Below the pieces are notes generated by a model that saw nothing but the letters and a program-made list of their open reading frames with translations, ran no database searches and had not been told where the DNA came from. From Malachius bipustulatus (Eukaryota; Arthropoda; Insecta; Coleoptera; Melyridae), in NCBI GenBank assembly GCA_910589415.1, contig OU342634.1, positions 38,990,723-39,054,722 on the forward strand: DNA of 64,000 nt. The letters run 5' to 3'. The translations under genes were made by a program, and so were the position numbers. Shown piece by piece: positions 38,801 to 53,800 of the stretch (positions are counted from its first letter, which is position 1; each line of letters starts with the position of its first letter).

Positions 38801-41800
38801 TTTGATTGCCTATCATTATGTTATAAATAAATAATAAATTAGAGAAAAAACCACATTATCAAAAACACGAACTAGTAATTTTTCATAGACATCTGAATAA
38901 AGGAAAAAGTCAGTAATTTTACATTGTTCATCAGGTTCGATTTCTGGTGATATTAATTTTTCCATATCAAATATTTCTGTTCCGATTTCTTGCATTCTCC
39001 AACACTTTTTTTTTCTGGAATAATTGATAATTCAATTATGATCTGATGACCTATGTGCTCCTGCTGCCAAAAATATAAGGTTCCCTTGATTTGTCGATTA
39101 ATTTTTGATTTTTAATATCGCCGACCTCGTATTTCATCAAACGCACAGTCAATTAATAATCAGACAATTTCTTTTAATGTTGCTGTCAGATATGAACCGT
39201 GTACTGGCTATTGTTTAACTGAAGGTTAATTTTACATTATTTCCAGGCTTTGCATTTTATTATCATTTCCACATATTCAACAATCATTTTTGTGGCGACC
39301 ATTCTTTTTGATACTCATCTGTGAACTTGAAAAATTCCATTATAAACCTTATTTTAGTATTACCGACAAAAAACAATTTTGTTTAAGTTCTGACAACATC
39401 CACAAATAAATATTTTGAAGAAATTAGGTAGATTAGTTTTTGTGCAAATCAAGCTTTAACAAATCAAATCAACTTTTATAACGTATGCACCAATTTTGGA
39501 AACTGAAGATGTAATGGAAAACCGCCGAAACAAGTCAATTTTGTTCATCCCCTTGGCAGGGGTAGTTTATCATCAAAGGGAACAGATATCGAGTGATACA
39601 TAATTTGAAAGCTACTTAAATTCTCTTTACAACGATGTCTCATTTTTTGGGTTTCGCCTTAAAATTACAGGGCGAATCGATAAAAATGCCTACTTCCCTT
39701 TTTTTGGACATAAGCAAACAGAATGTTTTTTATTACAACGTCGCACTTCACTAACTACCAAGATAGTAACCAGTGAAGTGCGATATTTTTTCATTATTAT
39801 TCTCTCTGCACATTTCCGAAGAAAAGGAAGCAATAATTGTTAAGAAAGCCTGTTTTATCGATTCGCCCTGTATCTAATATTTTTGCAAAACTCAAAAAGT
39901 GACACATCGTTGTAAAGAGAATTCCAGTAGTTTCAAATGATGTATCACTCGATATCTGTTCCCCATGATAATTAGCAAAAGGGGTAGCCATCCATGCCAA
40001 TTAGATGATGAACAAAATTTACCTGTTTCGGCATTTTTCGTAACATCTTCAGTCTCCAAGTTATTAGGCCTGTTCCGTTTTCGTTGGGCCATCCTGTATA
40101 TACTTGTAAATAATCGATTATAAAAGCCAACACTAAACTGATCAATTATTTTAGCATTAATAACGATAAAACTTTGAACGTAATAATAATTATTACCAAT
40201 AATGTTTACATCAATTACCTATCCGGAACAAATATTGAGCAGAGGAGGTTTCCTTCACAATGAGATTGCGCCAATAATTACGTCAATTCGGGGTATTATA
40301 CGCAAATATTGATAAATTGTATAGATAATCGTTAATCTATAGATACTGAAATAAAATGTAAGTACCTACATTACGCAACAAAATGGAGGGTTATAAAACA
40401 TTACAAATACATAAGTTATTTATATACTTTACACTCACATTCACACGTCATTTAATCAAATTATTAAAACACGGACAACTTTCCTCAATCAGCGATTTTA
40501 CAATCCTCATTTTTTTTCAATAGTTATTGTCATAAAGATATATGAAACAAAATTAATTTTCCCTAAACAAGCAAATTTATGTACTGACCGACCTAAACTC
40601 GCATTATGTTATGTACCTACCTCATTAACTTTGAACTTGAAAAATAAAAATTGTATAAACTAAAATGTCCCTCAATAGCAAAGTACTCCTAGATCTTACA
40701 GATAAACATATTTATTGTATTCCTGAGAGAATAAACGAAAACAAATGGTAAATGATTATTTTATAGAACTATGATTGCAGTAAATATTAGCTCAATACAC
40801 GCTAGACCACAAAAGTCCCATTATCATAAGTATATAGGTAGGTAGGTATCCACTAGCTATATATTATTCTGGGTCATGAAGTTGGTAATTGGGGCAAATA
40901 ACTCCGTACAACCCTGCCGCAACGAGCAACGATGTCACTGCGGCGAAAATTACTCTTCTTCACTACTTTCCCACCGCAACCGCGTAACAAGAAAACTTTT
41001 TGGTTAAATTATTTAAATCTATAACATGAAGAATGTAACTTTCCCAATTAGCATACAGTTCGGCTCACTCTTCTTATGTCCATATTTACTTTATTTAATC
41101 ACTTTTGTTTTTTTAGTAGGTATGGAAGTTTTGGTAGCGAAGCTTTTTTTGAAAGCATCACCAAACAACGATGTGTGATTGAATTTCCAAGAGCAGAAAG
41201 TTTGATTTAAATTTTTTTTAAAATTGGCTGTATCGGCTGTATGAAACTACACAAAACTTATTTACTCGTAAACGCTTTCCAAAAACGCTTCGTTTTCGAG
41301 ATACAAAAAATAAAGTTTATCAAAAATTTCATTTTTTTATTAATAGATACATATCTAAAAAACATCTCAGCCAATTTTGAGAGTTTGTTGCTAATTTTCT
41401 CGCTAGTTTTATAAGCCATGAATTCAATACAATTTCAGACAGTATTTCAGGGGCGTGCTTACGGGACAACCTTTTAATTCTTTGCCTGGAGACTCGCGTA
41501 GCCTAGTGGTTCAGTCCGCTGCCTACCGAGCCTAAGGTCGCGAGTTCGGGACTCACCGGCTCGTGTTATTTTTCGGATGCATTTTCGAATGTATGTGAAA
41601 AATACAACAAGCGACCGAACGTTTAAATTTATAAAAGGCATACTTGAGGCTGGGTGAATGAGTAAGATACTCGAAATCCCGTGTTACCGGAAGTGGAGCG
41701 ACTTTGTCTTACCTACATAGTTAAGACCGATGCTCCCTCCTTTTTTAAATAAAAAAAAAAAAAAAAAAAAAATTCTTTGCCTGAAAAATTATCACCCAGT

Positions 41801-44800
41801 ATTTTTTTGGATTTTTTAAAAATAAAGCAACTAAAAACAAAACTTTCCTTATACTTGATGTTTTTGCGTATTTTACTTCTTTCTCGAGAAAAAAGCCACT
41901 TCAATATGCATGTCGAAAAATCGATTTAAATTTTAATGATTTCATTTCATTAAATCGACATGTTTTGAAGCGGCTTTTTTCTCGAAAAAGAAGTAAGATA
42001 GGAAAACAATTTGAAAAAGACAAAAAGTTGTATTTTTAGATGCGCAATCTGAAAAAAATAAAAAATAAAAAAAAGTCAGTAAAGGCGTATATTTTTCTTT
42101 GCAGTAATATTGGTGAGGATGAAAAAAACTTCACCTTTAATATCTCGAAAACGAACAGTTTTTGGATCAATGTGTCTAAGAATAATGTGTATAAATGAAC
42201 TTGCTTCATTTCACACAAAAAAAGCACATTTTAATCCCACCCTTCCTCTGTTTCAATACCTAGTATTCAAAAATTGCCAAATCCTCCTTCCCTCCCTATA
42301 CCTGCAACCCAGATACTGTTACTGTAAAGCAGCACTTACAAGCTAATGCCTCAATCGATGCTCGCGATTACAAAATGTGTCCTCTGGAACGAAACATTTT
42401 CTAGAAATTATCATCTTGTGGTGTAAACTCAATTTTAAAATAAAAATTTTGAATAAATCGTATTTGGAGAGGGGAGGGGGGTACTTCCATGAAAAACTTT
42501 TACCTTCATTAGGGCAATTTTCAGACCAGTGCTCAAACTTACGCTTCCCCCAAAAATCCATAAATATAAAAAAAAAATACTTCCTCGCTCATTTTATTTA
42601 AGCTTGATAAAATTGTTGAAAACATAAATTTTATAAAATGCAGTTTTCCTCGAAAACAGTCCACATTAAAGCTTTTGACCAAGAGCACCTTTTTTATGTG
42701 GAAAACATTGACAGTTTAAAAAATATGCTTTCACAATAACAATTTTCCCAGTGTCGTAAAAATTAGTGGCAAAAAAAATCAAGCAACCCTAAAATCTCCG
42801 CCACTGGCATTTGAAAAAAATTTCGCTAGAATCAAAAAAAGTAGCTAGCTTTATATCTCAAATAGTTGCTGAGATACCGTAGAAAAACTGGAAAAAAAAA
42901 CGTTTTTTTGACATCCTGTATCTCGAAAACGGTGGGTTTGCGGACACACTTTAATAGGAATTTTTTCTCACAACGCGCCAAGGAGCCACACTTTAATTTT
43001 AAAACACCCTGTATAGGTGTTTTAACGCAGCTCTGACAAGGTGTGCAAAAAAAATAAGAAGTTAACCTTTATTCACAAATATATTTAACCAACTTGGGGT
43101 TATGGAATATCAGCTATTTTTTCTTCCTCATGACTGGTTCGCGACACTTGACGTTCGAGAACGAAAGCTGCCATGTATATAAGAAATGCAAAATTATTAT
43201 ATTATGCAACGAGCTTATAATGAGAAATATGCTATTAATACGTGAGTATGATGGTTAAGATACGAGCCGTAGGCGAGTGTCTTAACACTCGCCTACGGCT
43301 CGTATCTTAACCATCATAAGAGCGTATTAATAGCCATTATCTCCGAGTTCCATACACTACGACTTTTTTCTACGACCCTTTATTTCATAGAAAAGATTAA
43401 AAAATTATATATTTCAACAATGACCCGTGTACAATTGCGGATCATTGAGGTTAAGATAGGTTGCTATATTTGTTTACGCATATTACCAAATTTTCTCTTC
43501 GTCGCTAAGATTATTCTGCTGAGACATGTTTTAGTATCAAGTTTAAAGGGCACTACTCACTACTGCGTAATTTTTATTATGCGAAGTTCGAATTCCGAAT
43601 TTTACGCTTTGATTTTGAGATTAATAATAATTTTAATAACATTGACAGCCAATAATTACGATATTGTTTACCTGCGCAACGCGACGGTCGCAGCGTTGCC
43701 GTTTTGAATACTATCACGGAGCGCTACGTATAATATACAGGGTGTATCTAAATAACACCGAAAAAAATTAAGGGGTGATTCTGTGATGAAAATTAAGGGG
43801 GGTATTTGGTATAGAATTTTTCGAAAAAACTCTCCCCGAGAAAGTTACACCCCTCCGAAGAATTAAGAAAAAATGGTTTTTATTTTTTATTTTCCCTGTA
43901 TATTAAGCTAAAGACACGAAAATTGGTAAATATTAATTGTCAATGAAACTACATATTTTGAATTTTTTTCAACCCTGAAGTATGCTTAGAAGGGATTGAA
44001 ATAGTCAACCCCTAAGATATTTTACCATTAAAATTTTTTTTTAGATTAAAAATTTTCTCTAAAAAAACACGGCTGAATAGCTCAATGAATCTACAAACTT
44101 TTTTATCTTCACAAGTTGTTTCGAAAACTTAAGCATTTACGAGAAAAAAAAAATGAAATGCATTTTCACAAAAATGAGCTAACGCGAGGATATTTTGCCT
44201 TAAGGTCTAGTGGTCTGTGCTTTGCAGTGACATTCATAAAAACAATAATACTGACAGCATTATTATTGTATTGTTGACCTTCGACAGTTTCTTTTTTTCA
44301 TTCTTTGTTTACTATTGTTTTAGTTGTAAGAATCTTTGCCTAATTTTTTGGTTGGCTATAATAGCCAACAATAATTGTTCAATAAAACATTATTTATAAC
44401 ATGAGCTTGCAATACATTTATTTTTTTCTCTTAAGTGCGCAAGTTTCAGAAAAAACTTATGGAGATAAAAAAGTTTGTAGATTAATTGAGCTATTCAGCC
44501 GTGTTTTTTTTTTAAGAAAAATTTTAATCTAAAAAAAATTGTAAGGTAAAATATCTTAGGGGTTGACTATTTCAATCCCTTCTAAGCATACTTCAGGGTT
44601 GAAAAAATTCAAAATATGTAGTTTCATTGACAATTAATATTTACCAATTTTCGTGTCTTTAGCTTAATATACAGGGAAAATAAAAAATAAAAACCATTTT
44701 TTTTTTAATTCTTCGGAGGGGTGTAACTTTTTCGGGGAGAGTTTTTTCGAAAAATTCTATACCAAATACCCCCCTTAATTTTCATCACAGAATCACCCCT

Positions 44801-47800
44801 TAATTTTTTTCGGTGTTATTTAGATACACCCTGTATAACCGAGATACATTTTCTCTAAAACGGACACCTGTATATAAATTTCTAACCAATCCGATATTCC
44901 GTAGGTATTCCAAACTTTACCACAATGTTATTGTAATTTTTTCTGTGAATATAGTCATCGAACCACGTATCTCTATATGTATTATTATTGCCGATAAAGA
45001 AGATATTTTATACGAGTATAATATTTTCGTCAATCAATCACCAATACGGTAATGGCTTCAGAACTTGACATTTCACTTCTTAATTGACATTTTAGAAGCA
45101 AAACTATATGGGTGTGTGTTGTGTGCTAAAAATTTTGACCTTTTGCAACTGAATTTTAATTTCATGAAAGTAGGCATTAGGTACGTTGTTAAAAATATGG
45201 GTACTTTCAAGTTTCTATAAGTATATTATATCATTATAATTATTATTTCTCTAACGATTCCAGTTTTTTTAATACAGAAGCATGATGGGCCACGAGCCGT
45301 AGGCGAGTGTAATCTTCAACGATAGTGTCTTAATAACAATTAAACGCGAGTTGCATACACTATTTTTTCTAGGACAATATTTAATTTAATAAATACTCCA
45401 TGAAATATGCATTAATTTAATATTCGGGTTAATGAACTCATCGTAAAATTCAGGAACTTCCTAATAGATGTTTGTGTTATTAATGATTTCGAACCGCAAA
45501 AAACCGATTAGGTTCGAATCCAATAGTATAGGAACGATGATGGTCAGTCCTAATGAGTACAAAGTACAGTTAATAAATGTTTCACAAATCAATTAAAGCA
45601 TGGAGTAGAAAAAAATCATTATGGTTCCCAAGATTCACTCTGCCAAGATTAATTCCATTCTTTTTAGGTTTTTTTTTTATTATTTCCGCATTTTTTGAAA
45701 GAATCACGTTTCTTTCAAAAACCGTACAAATCAAAACGGTCTAGGTTGTATTTTGAGTATCACCCAATAATGAATGATCCTGTTGCAATTAATTATGGTA
45801 TGGTACTGACTGCATGGTGCTATAGTGCTAGGCGGTGTCGTAGAAAATTTAGATAATAGCTAACGTTTCAACAGCCAATTTAGAGAGAATTAGACTTAAT
45901 TTAGGAAATAGGTCACTCAAGTTTTCTTACTTTAATAACAGAAACTAACGAACTGATACAGATTATTAATTATAATAATAAATCACAGCTTTAATCGTTC
46001 TTAATAAAGTCAAAATTTTTATAACAATAGATACATCTATTATAAATTTTTATTTAAAATTTCTGCTTCAATTCTCTCTATTTTTTTTTGTAATAAAGAT
46101 ATCAAATAACAAATCAAGAAATTACATAACAACATTACAGAAGGCATAATAATTATTATTCATTATTACATTCATTACAACGGTTGTTATTCAGAAGAGA
46201 TAAGAATAATCCTCGGAATAATCATTAGATAACATATCCGTGACAACTGGATTACTTGTATACTAATAATAGTTACATATAAATGTAAGTATAGTCATTG
46301 TAATGTCAATTATTCAAACAGCAAAAAAATAAAAAACGGCTGATAAACGTCAATTCTTTAATGAAACATAGGCGGCGGTAAAAATAAATTAAAATTTTTA
46401 CAATTTTGTATAAATATTAAAATTTCAATTGGGAAATAAAGATGGTAGACGAAGGATTATTCCAATTCGCTATAACGCTCCTAGAAATATATGAAAAATC
46501 ATTGAATTTTTTGCTTTTTCAACTGAGAATGTAAACAGCGAGGTAAGATACTGACAATAATAATTAATATCCACATACTGCCAAAAAATGCCAAATATTT
46601 CCAGACATTTCCAAACATTGCCAAATATTTTCAAATAATTCCAAATATTTCTAAATATTTCCATATGTTTTCTTTTCACATATTTCCACATATTTCTATG
46701 TGTGATATGGTTTCGAGCAACAACATTCATTACCAACTGTCACAAACAAAATGATGGTTGACTTTTTTTTTTATGAGTTTCGATTTGCAAAATTTCATCA
46801 GAATTTTTAGACCTTTTTCATTTTTCGCTTTTGATCATTCTCGGCTACTTTTATTCCGCCCAGAAAATTAATCTTTCCACTTCCCAACATAAGTTGGTAG
46901 GTATAATGCTACAACAGAATATAGGTACAATACGAAATAAGACGAAAAATTATGAGTTAATGAAATATTTTCATAAATAACAAATCATTATAATAGTTAT
47001 AATAGTCCATTATAGTGCAGATTATTCACATAAAAGTTTTAAGTAGAAAATTTGCATTGTCCACAAGTATAGTTATTTTTATCAAATAGTCTTTTTTATA
47101 ATTTTTATCACGTTTTTCGTTTACGTTGCAGGTCACTGTTTTCTTGTTAAGCGAGATCTACGAATTATGAAGTCGTAGACAGAACTCTACATTCTAGGTA
47201 CGGTCGCTGGAAAATAAAGGTCGCTAGCCGTTTCAAACTAGTTATCATTTCATAACAGTTTTGTAGATAATGATAGTGAAAACTGCTTTCGCTCATTTTT
47301 TTCAACGCCAATGAGCCGTTATAAACTTTCGGTATTTTTTTTTATTTTTGCTTTCACTTTTTTAATTTTTTTTAGCTTTTTTTAGTAAGTAGGAAAAAGC
47401 GTAATATCACAAAATCTCTACAATAAACCGTTCAGGTCAGGTTACTAAGAATAAAATCTCCGGGCACTTCAATAGGTGTTCTCGGATTTCTAAGAATTCC
47501 AAGCTTCCAAGCAATATGATCGATTATAATATAACTAACGCAGGAATTCTGTCTCGTTCATATAATTTTTAACAAAGGAACTAAGCGACTTAAAAAGTCA
47601 GCTGCCTGATAAACATAGAACTGTAACGAAAGAATTACATTTATTTTTATATTTGCAAATGTAACAGTATGTGACCCTACTTAATAGCTATGAACTGTGT
47701 AATCTTATCTTTCATTCTAATTTCCTATGTTTTAATTTCTCTACTTCACACAATAAGAGGCACAATAAGTACCTAATATGACTTTTATAATTACACATAT

Positions 47801-50800
47801 TGACGATACCCCCCTCCCCCTTAAACTGAAAACAATTTAATATTTTGTCGTTTAACCGAGAATGCAAAGCCAAGGAGAACACTTTACCACAATCCGGATC
47901 CGGAAATATACAATATAATATAACAGTTCCTTATTGGATAATTTAGGAAGTTAATATTTGATTAATATCACTGACCAGACGTGATAGAAAGTCAATACGC
48001 CGTCCAATTTCGATAATTAAAAGAAAAAGGAACCGACATTCTTGTTCCGGCCAACCTTGACCTGCTTAATATCATCGCATTCATGTCCTGTCATTTATTA
48101 TGCTCGATTAGCGGTCAGCTGTCAATCGTGTGTGTGCACAGAACAAAGTTTTCGATGTTGTGATAGCAATCGGATTTTCTTTTTCTTTCCGTGTAGCTAG
48201 TGCTTTGTCCGTTATAAGCTTTCAGCAGGTGTAACGACTGAATTCTCGATGTATACCTACATGTGTATATGAAGTGGGATTTACCTATCAAGGGCTTTAT
48301 GAATTATATATTATGTACATAGGATACATCAAGAAATCGATACGTTCAAGGGGGGTTCGCCCTTGAATGAAAAATTAATACCATTAGAAGAGATTTCAAT
48401 TTTGTTTTTCTTGAGTAAAATATAATTTCGTTTCACGTGGACGCAGATACAAATATTTAATTCATTGCTCTGAAGATGGTTTTTCTCTATATTATAAAGA
48501 AGTGCGATAACTTCGTCAGTTTTGTGGTTGTTATTATTGAGCCCTAGTGTTGTTGAACGCGCTCGATAATTATTTCCCAAGGCATTCTAGTAATCATTTT
48601 TGGCAGCGATGTTTTTGAATAAGAATTATGATTAAAAAAATCAATAGCCCAAGCCAAAAAATAATAATAAATAACTAGGGAAGGAAATTAATTAATTGAG
48701 AGAGTTTGACGTGATTAAGAGGAAGGAAGAGTGTGCGTCCGAAATCCGATCTGAGCCGTAATAGTATATTATGCAACGAGCTTATAATGAAGGCTATTAA
48801 TACGCGAGTATGATGGTTAAGATACGAGCCGTAGGCGAGTGTCTTAACCATCATAAGAGCGTATTAAAAGCCATTATCTGCGAATTCCATACACTATTTT
48901 TTCTACGACCCTTTTTTATTTCATAGAAAACATTAAAAAAATATATATTTTAACAATGTACAATTGCGGATCATTGAGGTTAAGATAGGTTGCTATTTGT
49001 TTACGCATATTACCAAATTTTCTCTTCGTCGCTAAGATTATTCTGCTGAGACATGTTTTAGTATCAAGTTTAAAGGGCACTACTCACTACTGCGTAATTT
49101 TTATTATGCGAAGTTCGAATTCCGAATTTTACGCTTCGATTTTGAGATTAATTAATAATTTTAATAAAATTGACAGCCATTAATTACGATATTGTTTACC
49201 TGCGCATCGCGACGGTCGCAGCGTTGCCGCTTTGAATACTATCACGGAGCGCTACGAATGATATAATACTTTATCTTCCCATCTTTTACACGATATACCT
49301 ACCTATCAAATTAATTAAGGTAACATAAAATCTTGATAAATTTCCTTTGAATGTTACTTATGTTCTAAATTAAATAAACGTTCAGAATTTTTTTTCAGAA
49401 ATACAGAACTTATATCACAAGGCAATTTTTGTCGTGAGTATGACAACTCTGTGACTTCGGTTGGCTTGCCGACCCGATTGTTAGCGAAAAGGAACCGATT
49501 CGATTGCAAATGCTCCTCTGCCATTGGATAGCTTGACCAGTGCTTTAATGAAAATTTGTATCTTAATGAGACCCATTAAAGCACTGGTGATTCATATTAT
49601 TTTAATATGCATATTAAAGGTTGGGAGTAGAAAAAAGGCACTAATAGATATAAGATATAGATCACTATTTATTATATCGATTCAAACGAATTAAAGCGTC
49701 ACTCAGAACACCGATCGTTACAGAAGCGAAATAATTCTATGATAGCGAAGATGAAACCATCGAATGTATCTGTGTGATTTATTATTAGTCATAATATTGT
49801 TACGTCTCCCGTTATAAATTTCCATTTACGCAACCGTTTAATAATTTAACCGAAATACTAGATTGAATGTTTCATTGGTTATTCATACGTAACCCTCATC
49901 ACTCTCATTTATAATCATAATTGTCCCCGCCGACATTGTATGAATTAATAAATTTAAAAATATTTAAAAATTATTTACTTTTCCAAGTATAATATGCGCT
50001 TATGTAGGATTAATACCGTATCCTCCTTAATTATCTGTAAAAATATTGAAAATAGAAGATCTAGTGACGAAATAGGTACATACTTACGTTGATTTAATCT
50101 ATCAGTTTGACTTCTTGGCTGCACGATGTCAACGAACCACACAACCCTTTGATCAATTAACAAGGGTATAATATATAATACTATCCTCCTATCGGTTTTT
50201 CTAAGAGATATGATTTCTATGCAGCATGTGGTAGGATTGGTCGTGTGGGTGGATAACTTCACACACAATTCAACTTGCGTAGTATTGCTTCGGGTTACTT
50301 CGGAATTACCGCGTCCGATTTTTGCGTTTCCTGTGTCCTGGTGTTCAATTGCACTCCTTGGTATTTACTTGTTTTTTTTTGTTAGTTGATGTTATTTTTG
50401 TATTGTTTTTGATTTTGTAGCTACAAATATTTCACCCAGGTCAAGTTAGCCACGCTTCGGCCAGCCACACTTTCCAGGAAGAGGAACTTTGTTCAATGTC
50501 CAGTAAAAAAAAATTTTCGTTATTGACGGCTTGAATGGAAAATATTTGGTTTTTTGTTGATAATAATAAACATTATTATAACATTCCGGACCTTTCTCAG
50601 CAAATTTTCAGTAAAAAAGTTTGTTTTTTCAGTTTATAAAGTTCGTGGCCGAAAGCGAAGTAGGCCATTATTATGAATTTTTTGACTTTTTTGAACAAAA
50701 TTGCAGCAAAAATTACATTTTTCAGTTTAGTAAGTGGTAGCCGAAAGCGGGGCTGGCCATTATTATGAATTTTTGGACTTTTTGGAGCAAAATTACAGCA

Positions 50801-53800
50801 GAAATGACACTTTTCAGTTTATTAAGTCGTGGCCGAAACGAAAGCGAGGTTGGCCATTATTATAAAATGCCTGACTCTTTTCAGTAAGATATCTGTCAGA
50901 ATTTGTTTTATTTCTTACGTCCGTGGTCGAAAGCGTGGCTGCATTTATTATGAACTTTTGGGACTTTTTTGAGCAAAATTACAGCAGAAATGGCACTTTT
51001 CAGTTCATTAAGTTGTGGCCGAAAGCGAGGTTGGCCATTACGTTAAAATTTCGGGCTTCTTTCAGCAAGATTTCTATCAGAATTTTTTTTCCCGTTTCTT
51101 AAGTCCGTGACCGAACGCGTGGCCGCATAAAATTTTTGAATTTTTGAGCAAAATTGCAGCAAAAGTTACATTTTTCAGTTTGTTAAGCCGTGGCCGAAAG
51201 CGAGGTTACCCGTTACGTTAAAATTTCGGGCTTCTTTCAGCAAGATTTCTGTCAGAATTTTTTTTCAGTTTCTCAAGTCCGTTGCCGAAAGCGTGGCTGG
51301 CCATTATTACGAATTTTTGGACTTTTTAAGCAAAATTACAGAAAAAAATTACATTTTTCAGTTTATTGAGTCTTGTTCAAAAGCGCGAGGTTGGTCATTA
51401 TTATAAAATGTTGGACCTTTTCAACAAAATTTCAGCTTATTAAATTATTTTTTTTTTTAGATTATTTAGTCCGTGGCTGGCCATTATCACGAATTTTTTT
51501 AATTTTTTGAGCCAAATTTAACAAAACGGATTTTTTCAGTTTAAGTTCCTGGCCGAAAGCGTGGCCGGCATTATTATAAACTTTCGGACTTTTTCGAGCA
51601 GAATTTCGGTAAAAATAACTTTTTTCCAATTTCCCAAGTGCACAGCTGAAAGCGTCGGATTTTTTTCAAAATTTCAGCAAAAATGATTTTTCGAAACTGG
51701 AAGAAAGTGGCTGGCTGTGGCGTTTCAAATACGATTTTTTTCCCAGTTTACGATAATTTTATATCAAATCAAATATTTTTTATTAAAACCGTTAATAACG
51801 AAAAATGAAAATCATTCGAAGTCCCTCTCCCTGGCCGAGAGCCCCTCTCCCTGGCCGAGAGTGTGGTTGGCCGAAGCGTGGCTAACTTGACTTGGGTAAA
51901 TTTTTCAGCTGAAAATTGAATGTTATGGATGGAAGTAAAATCCCAAGAAAAGTAAAGAAGAAGAGTAGTATGGAATGTGAAATGAGAATAATAAATGAAG
52001 CGAGTTTCGTTACAGGATTTAAAATCATTTTTTTGAATGTTCCCAATTTATAGAGCCTCCCATTAGTACCTCCTATCTTCTTAATTATACATACTTAGTC
52101 CATGTACCTAATTGTTCACCTTTTTTAATTATATCACAGCCATCAGGAAAACTAAGGTACTTAGTAATTGTCTGATAAAAATGATAAAATATAGGTTTAT
52201 GTGACCATTAACATACTTTGCTTTCCTTTGTCGATCATAAAAAGATAAAAGGTCAAAGCCAAGCGGAGGTGGGCCAAGAAAAAGAACATAATGCGTTATG
52301 CATAAGCGCAAACGTGGATGCGTTCCAAAACTGGGTTGATGACAGTCGTTACCGCTATGTCACGCTCCGTCAATGTTTCAATATGTACGAGTATTTCACA
52401 TATCAATGCCAGTTCAGCTAACTCTTAAATAATTACTATTATTAAGTGATTTATGTACACAAAACGCATGTAACACATAAAGCATAATGATTCATTAATC
52501 GTTATTTTTTTGTTTGGATGACTATCCGGTTATCAAATGATCCTTGAAAACGTGTTTTTAGAACAATAATTTTTTTTCGGTAAACAATAGGAATCCGAAT
52601 AAATTCTTTATTAATGGTATTCATAATTTTCAAAGAATACCATGGATACAGATTTCTCGGAATTTGACGTAACTGTTACAGATGTATCTGGCGCATAATT
52701 TGGTTTCAGTCTAATTCGATAAATAAAGTTTCTGCATGATGGGGACACATTGTCGGCTTTTATCAATTTATTATTGTTACTATGCAGGATCGAAGCTGCT
52801 TACAAGATATTATTGGTTGGACAATCGATGCTCTAAAATCTCATCAGTGTGCGTGGATGACCCACAGGAGGAATGCGGTCTGAATGAGCAATTAGCAGAT
52901 TAAGATATAATTAGGAATTGATATAAAAAAAGGATGCGTGTACTAATTACATTATTTATCAATGATCATTGACTTCTTGCGATCACTGCGATAATATATG
53001 ATTAATTATTATTGAGGAACGCGAATTATTAAAATGCGAACACGGGAAGCCGAGTCTAGATTCTATCTTCGCTGCGGGATGTCTATTACTTATCCTGCTA
53101 GGTGACAGGATTCTTCGCCGTATCCCTTCTCTCTCTGCCCTTTTTGGCTCCTGGTCCAAGTACACACAGCAGGTGTTATGATTATACAACCTAACGGACA
53201 TCCGATGGACTTTTACACTGGTTTAGTGGTCTACACGCAACAGAAAGGGTTAAATGTGAAAAAAAAGTTCTACCCTCGAAAATTTATCCATCTATTGCCA
53301 CACTAGTCACCAATAATTATTATTGTATTATCTTTCCTATTTATTTTTATTCATTGGAGAACCCGGGAAAAGTTTGAGACTTATGTGACTTAAGCTGACT
53401 GACTTAAGTCACCTGCGCAAGCTAAATAGACTTTATTTAACAAATCGAATCATATCTAACGAAGACACGGCGTCAAACGACATGCGTAACTCGCGCATAT
53501 ACCTATTAAGTGCATGCGGGGAATTATTCAAAGCCGGAGGTCGTTTGTTCGATCAGCGATTCTTGCAGATTTACAAGAATTTTCCTTGCCCTGGAGGAAC
53601 ACATTTCGCTTCTTTCGTCTCGTAACAGGTTACTCTGCTTCATTAAATAATTTAAATTACATAGGTAAGAATGTTGTTTACATCGAGCTGAATTCCGCTT
53701 CTTATATCAGCTCAATCAGAATCTCACGCGGAAAGCAGCTGTCATTTATTTTGTTCAAGTGTCCATAAACACGAGTTTACGATCCGTTGAAATTAATTTT

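Noticed and set aside
45505..45525. Perfect B-box-like GGTTCGAATCC, possible tRNA gene
   Set aside because: No A box or complementary acceptor stem at tRNA spacing.
46470..46736. 88-codon minus-strand frame with repeated WKC/IFG-like residues
   Set aside because: Explained by the AT-rich minisatellite at 46575-46705.
49975..50268. 97-codon minus-strand frame
   Set aside because: No recognisable motif and no splice or retroelement context.
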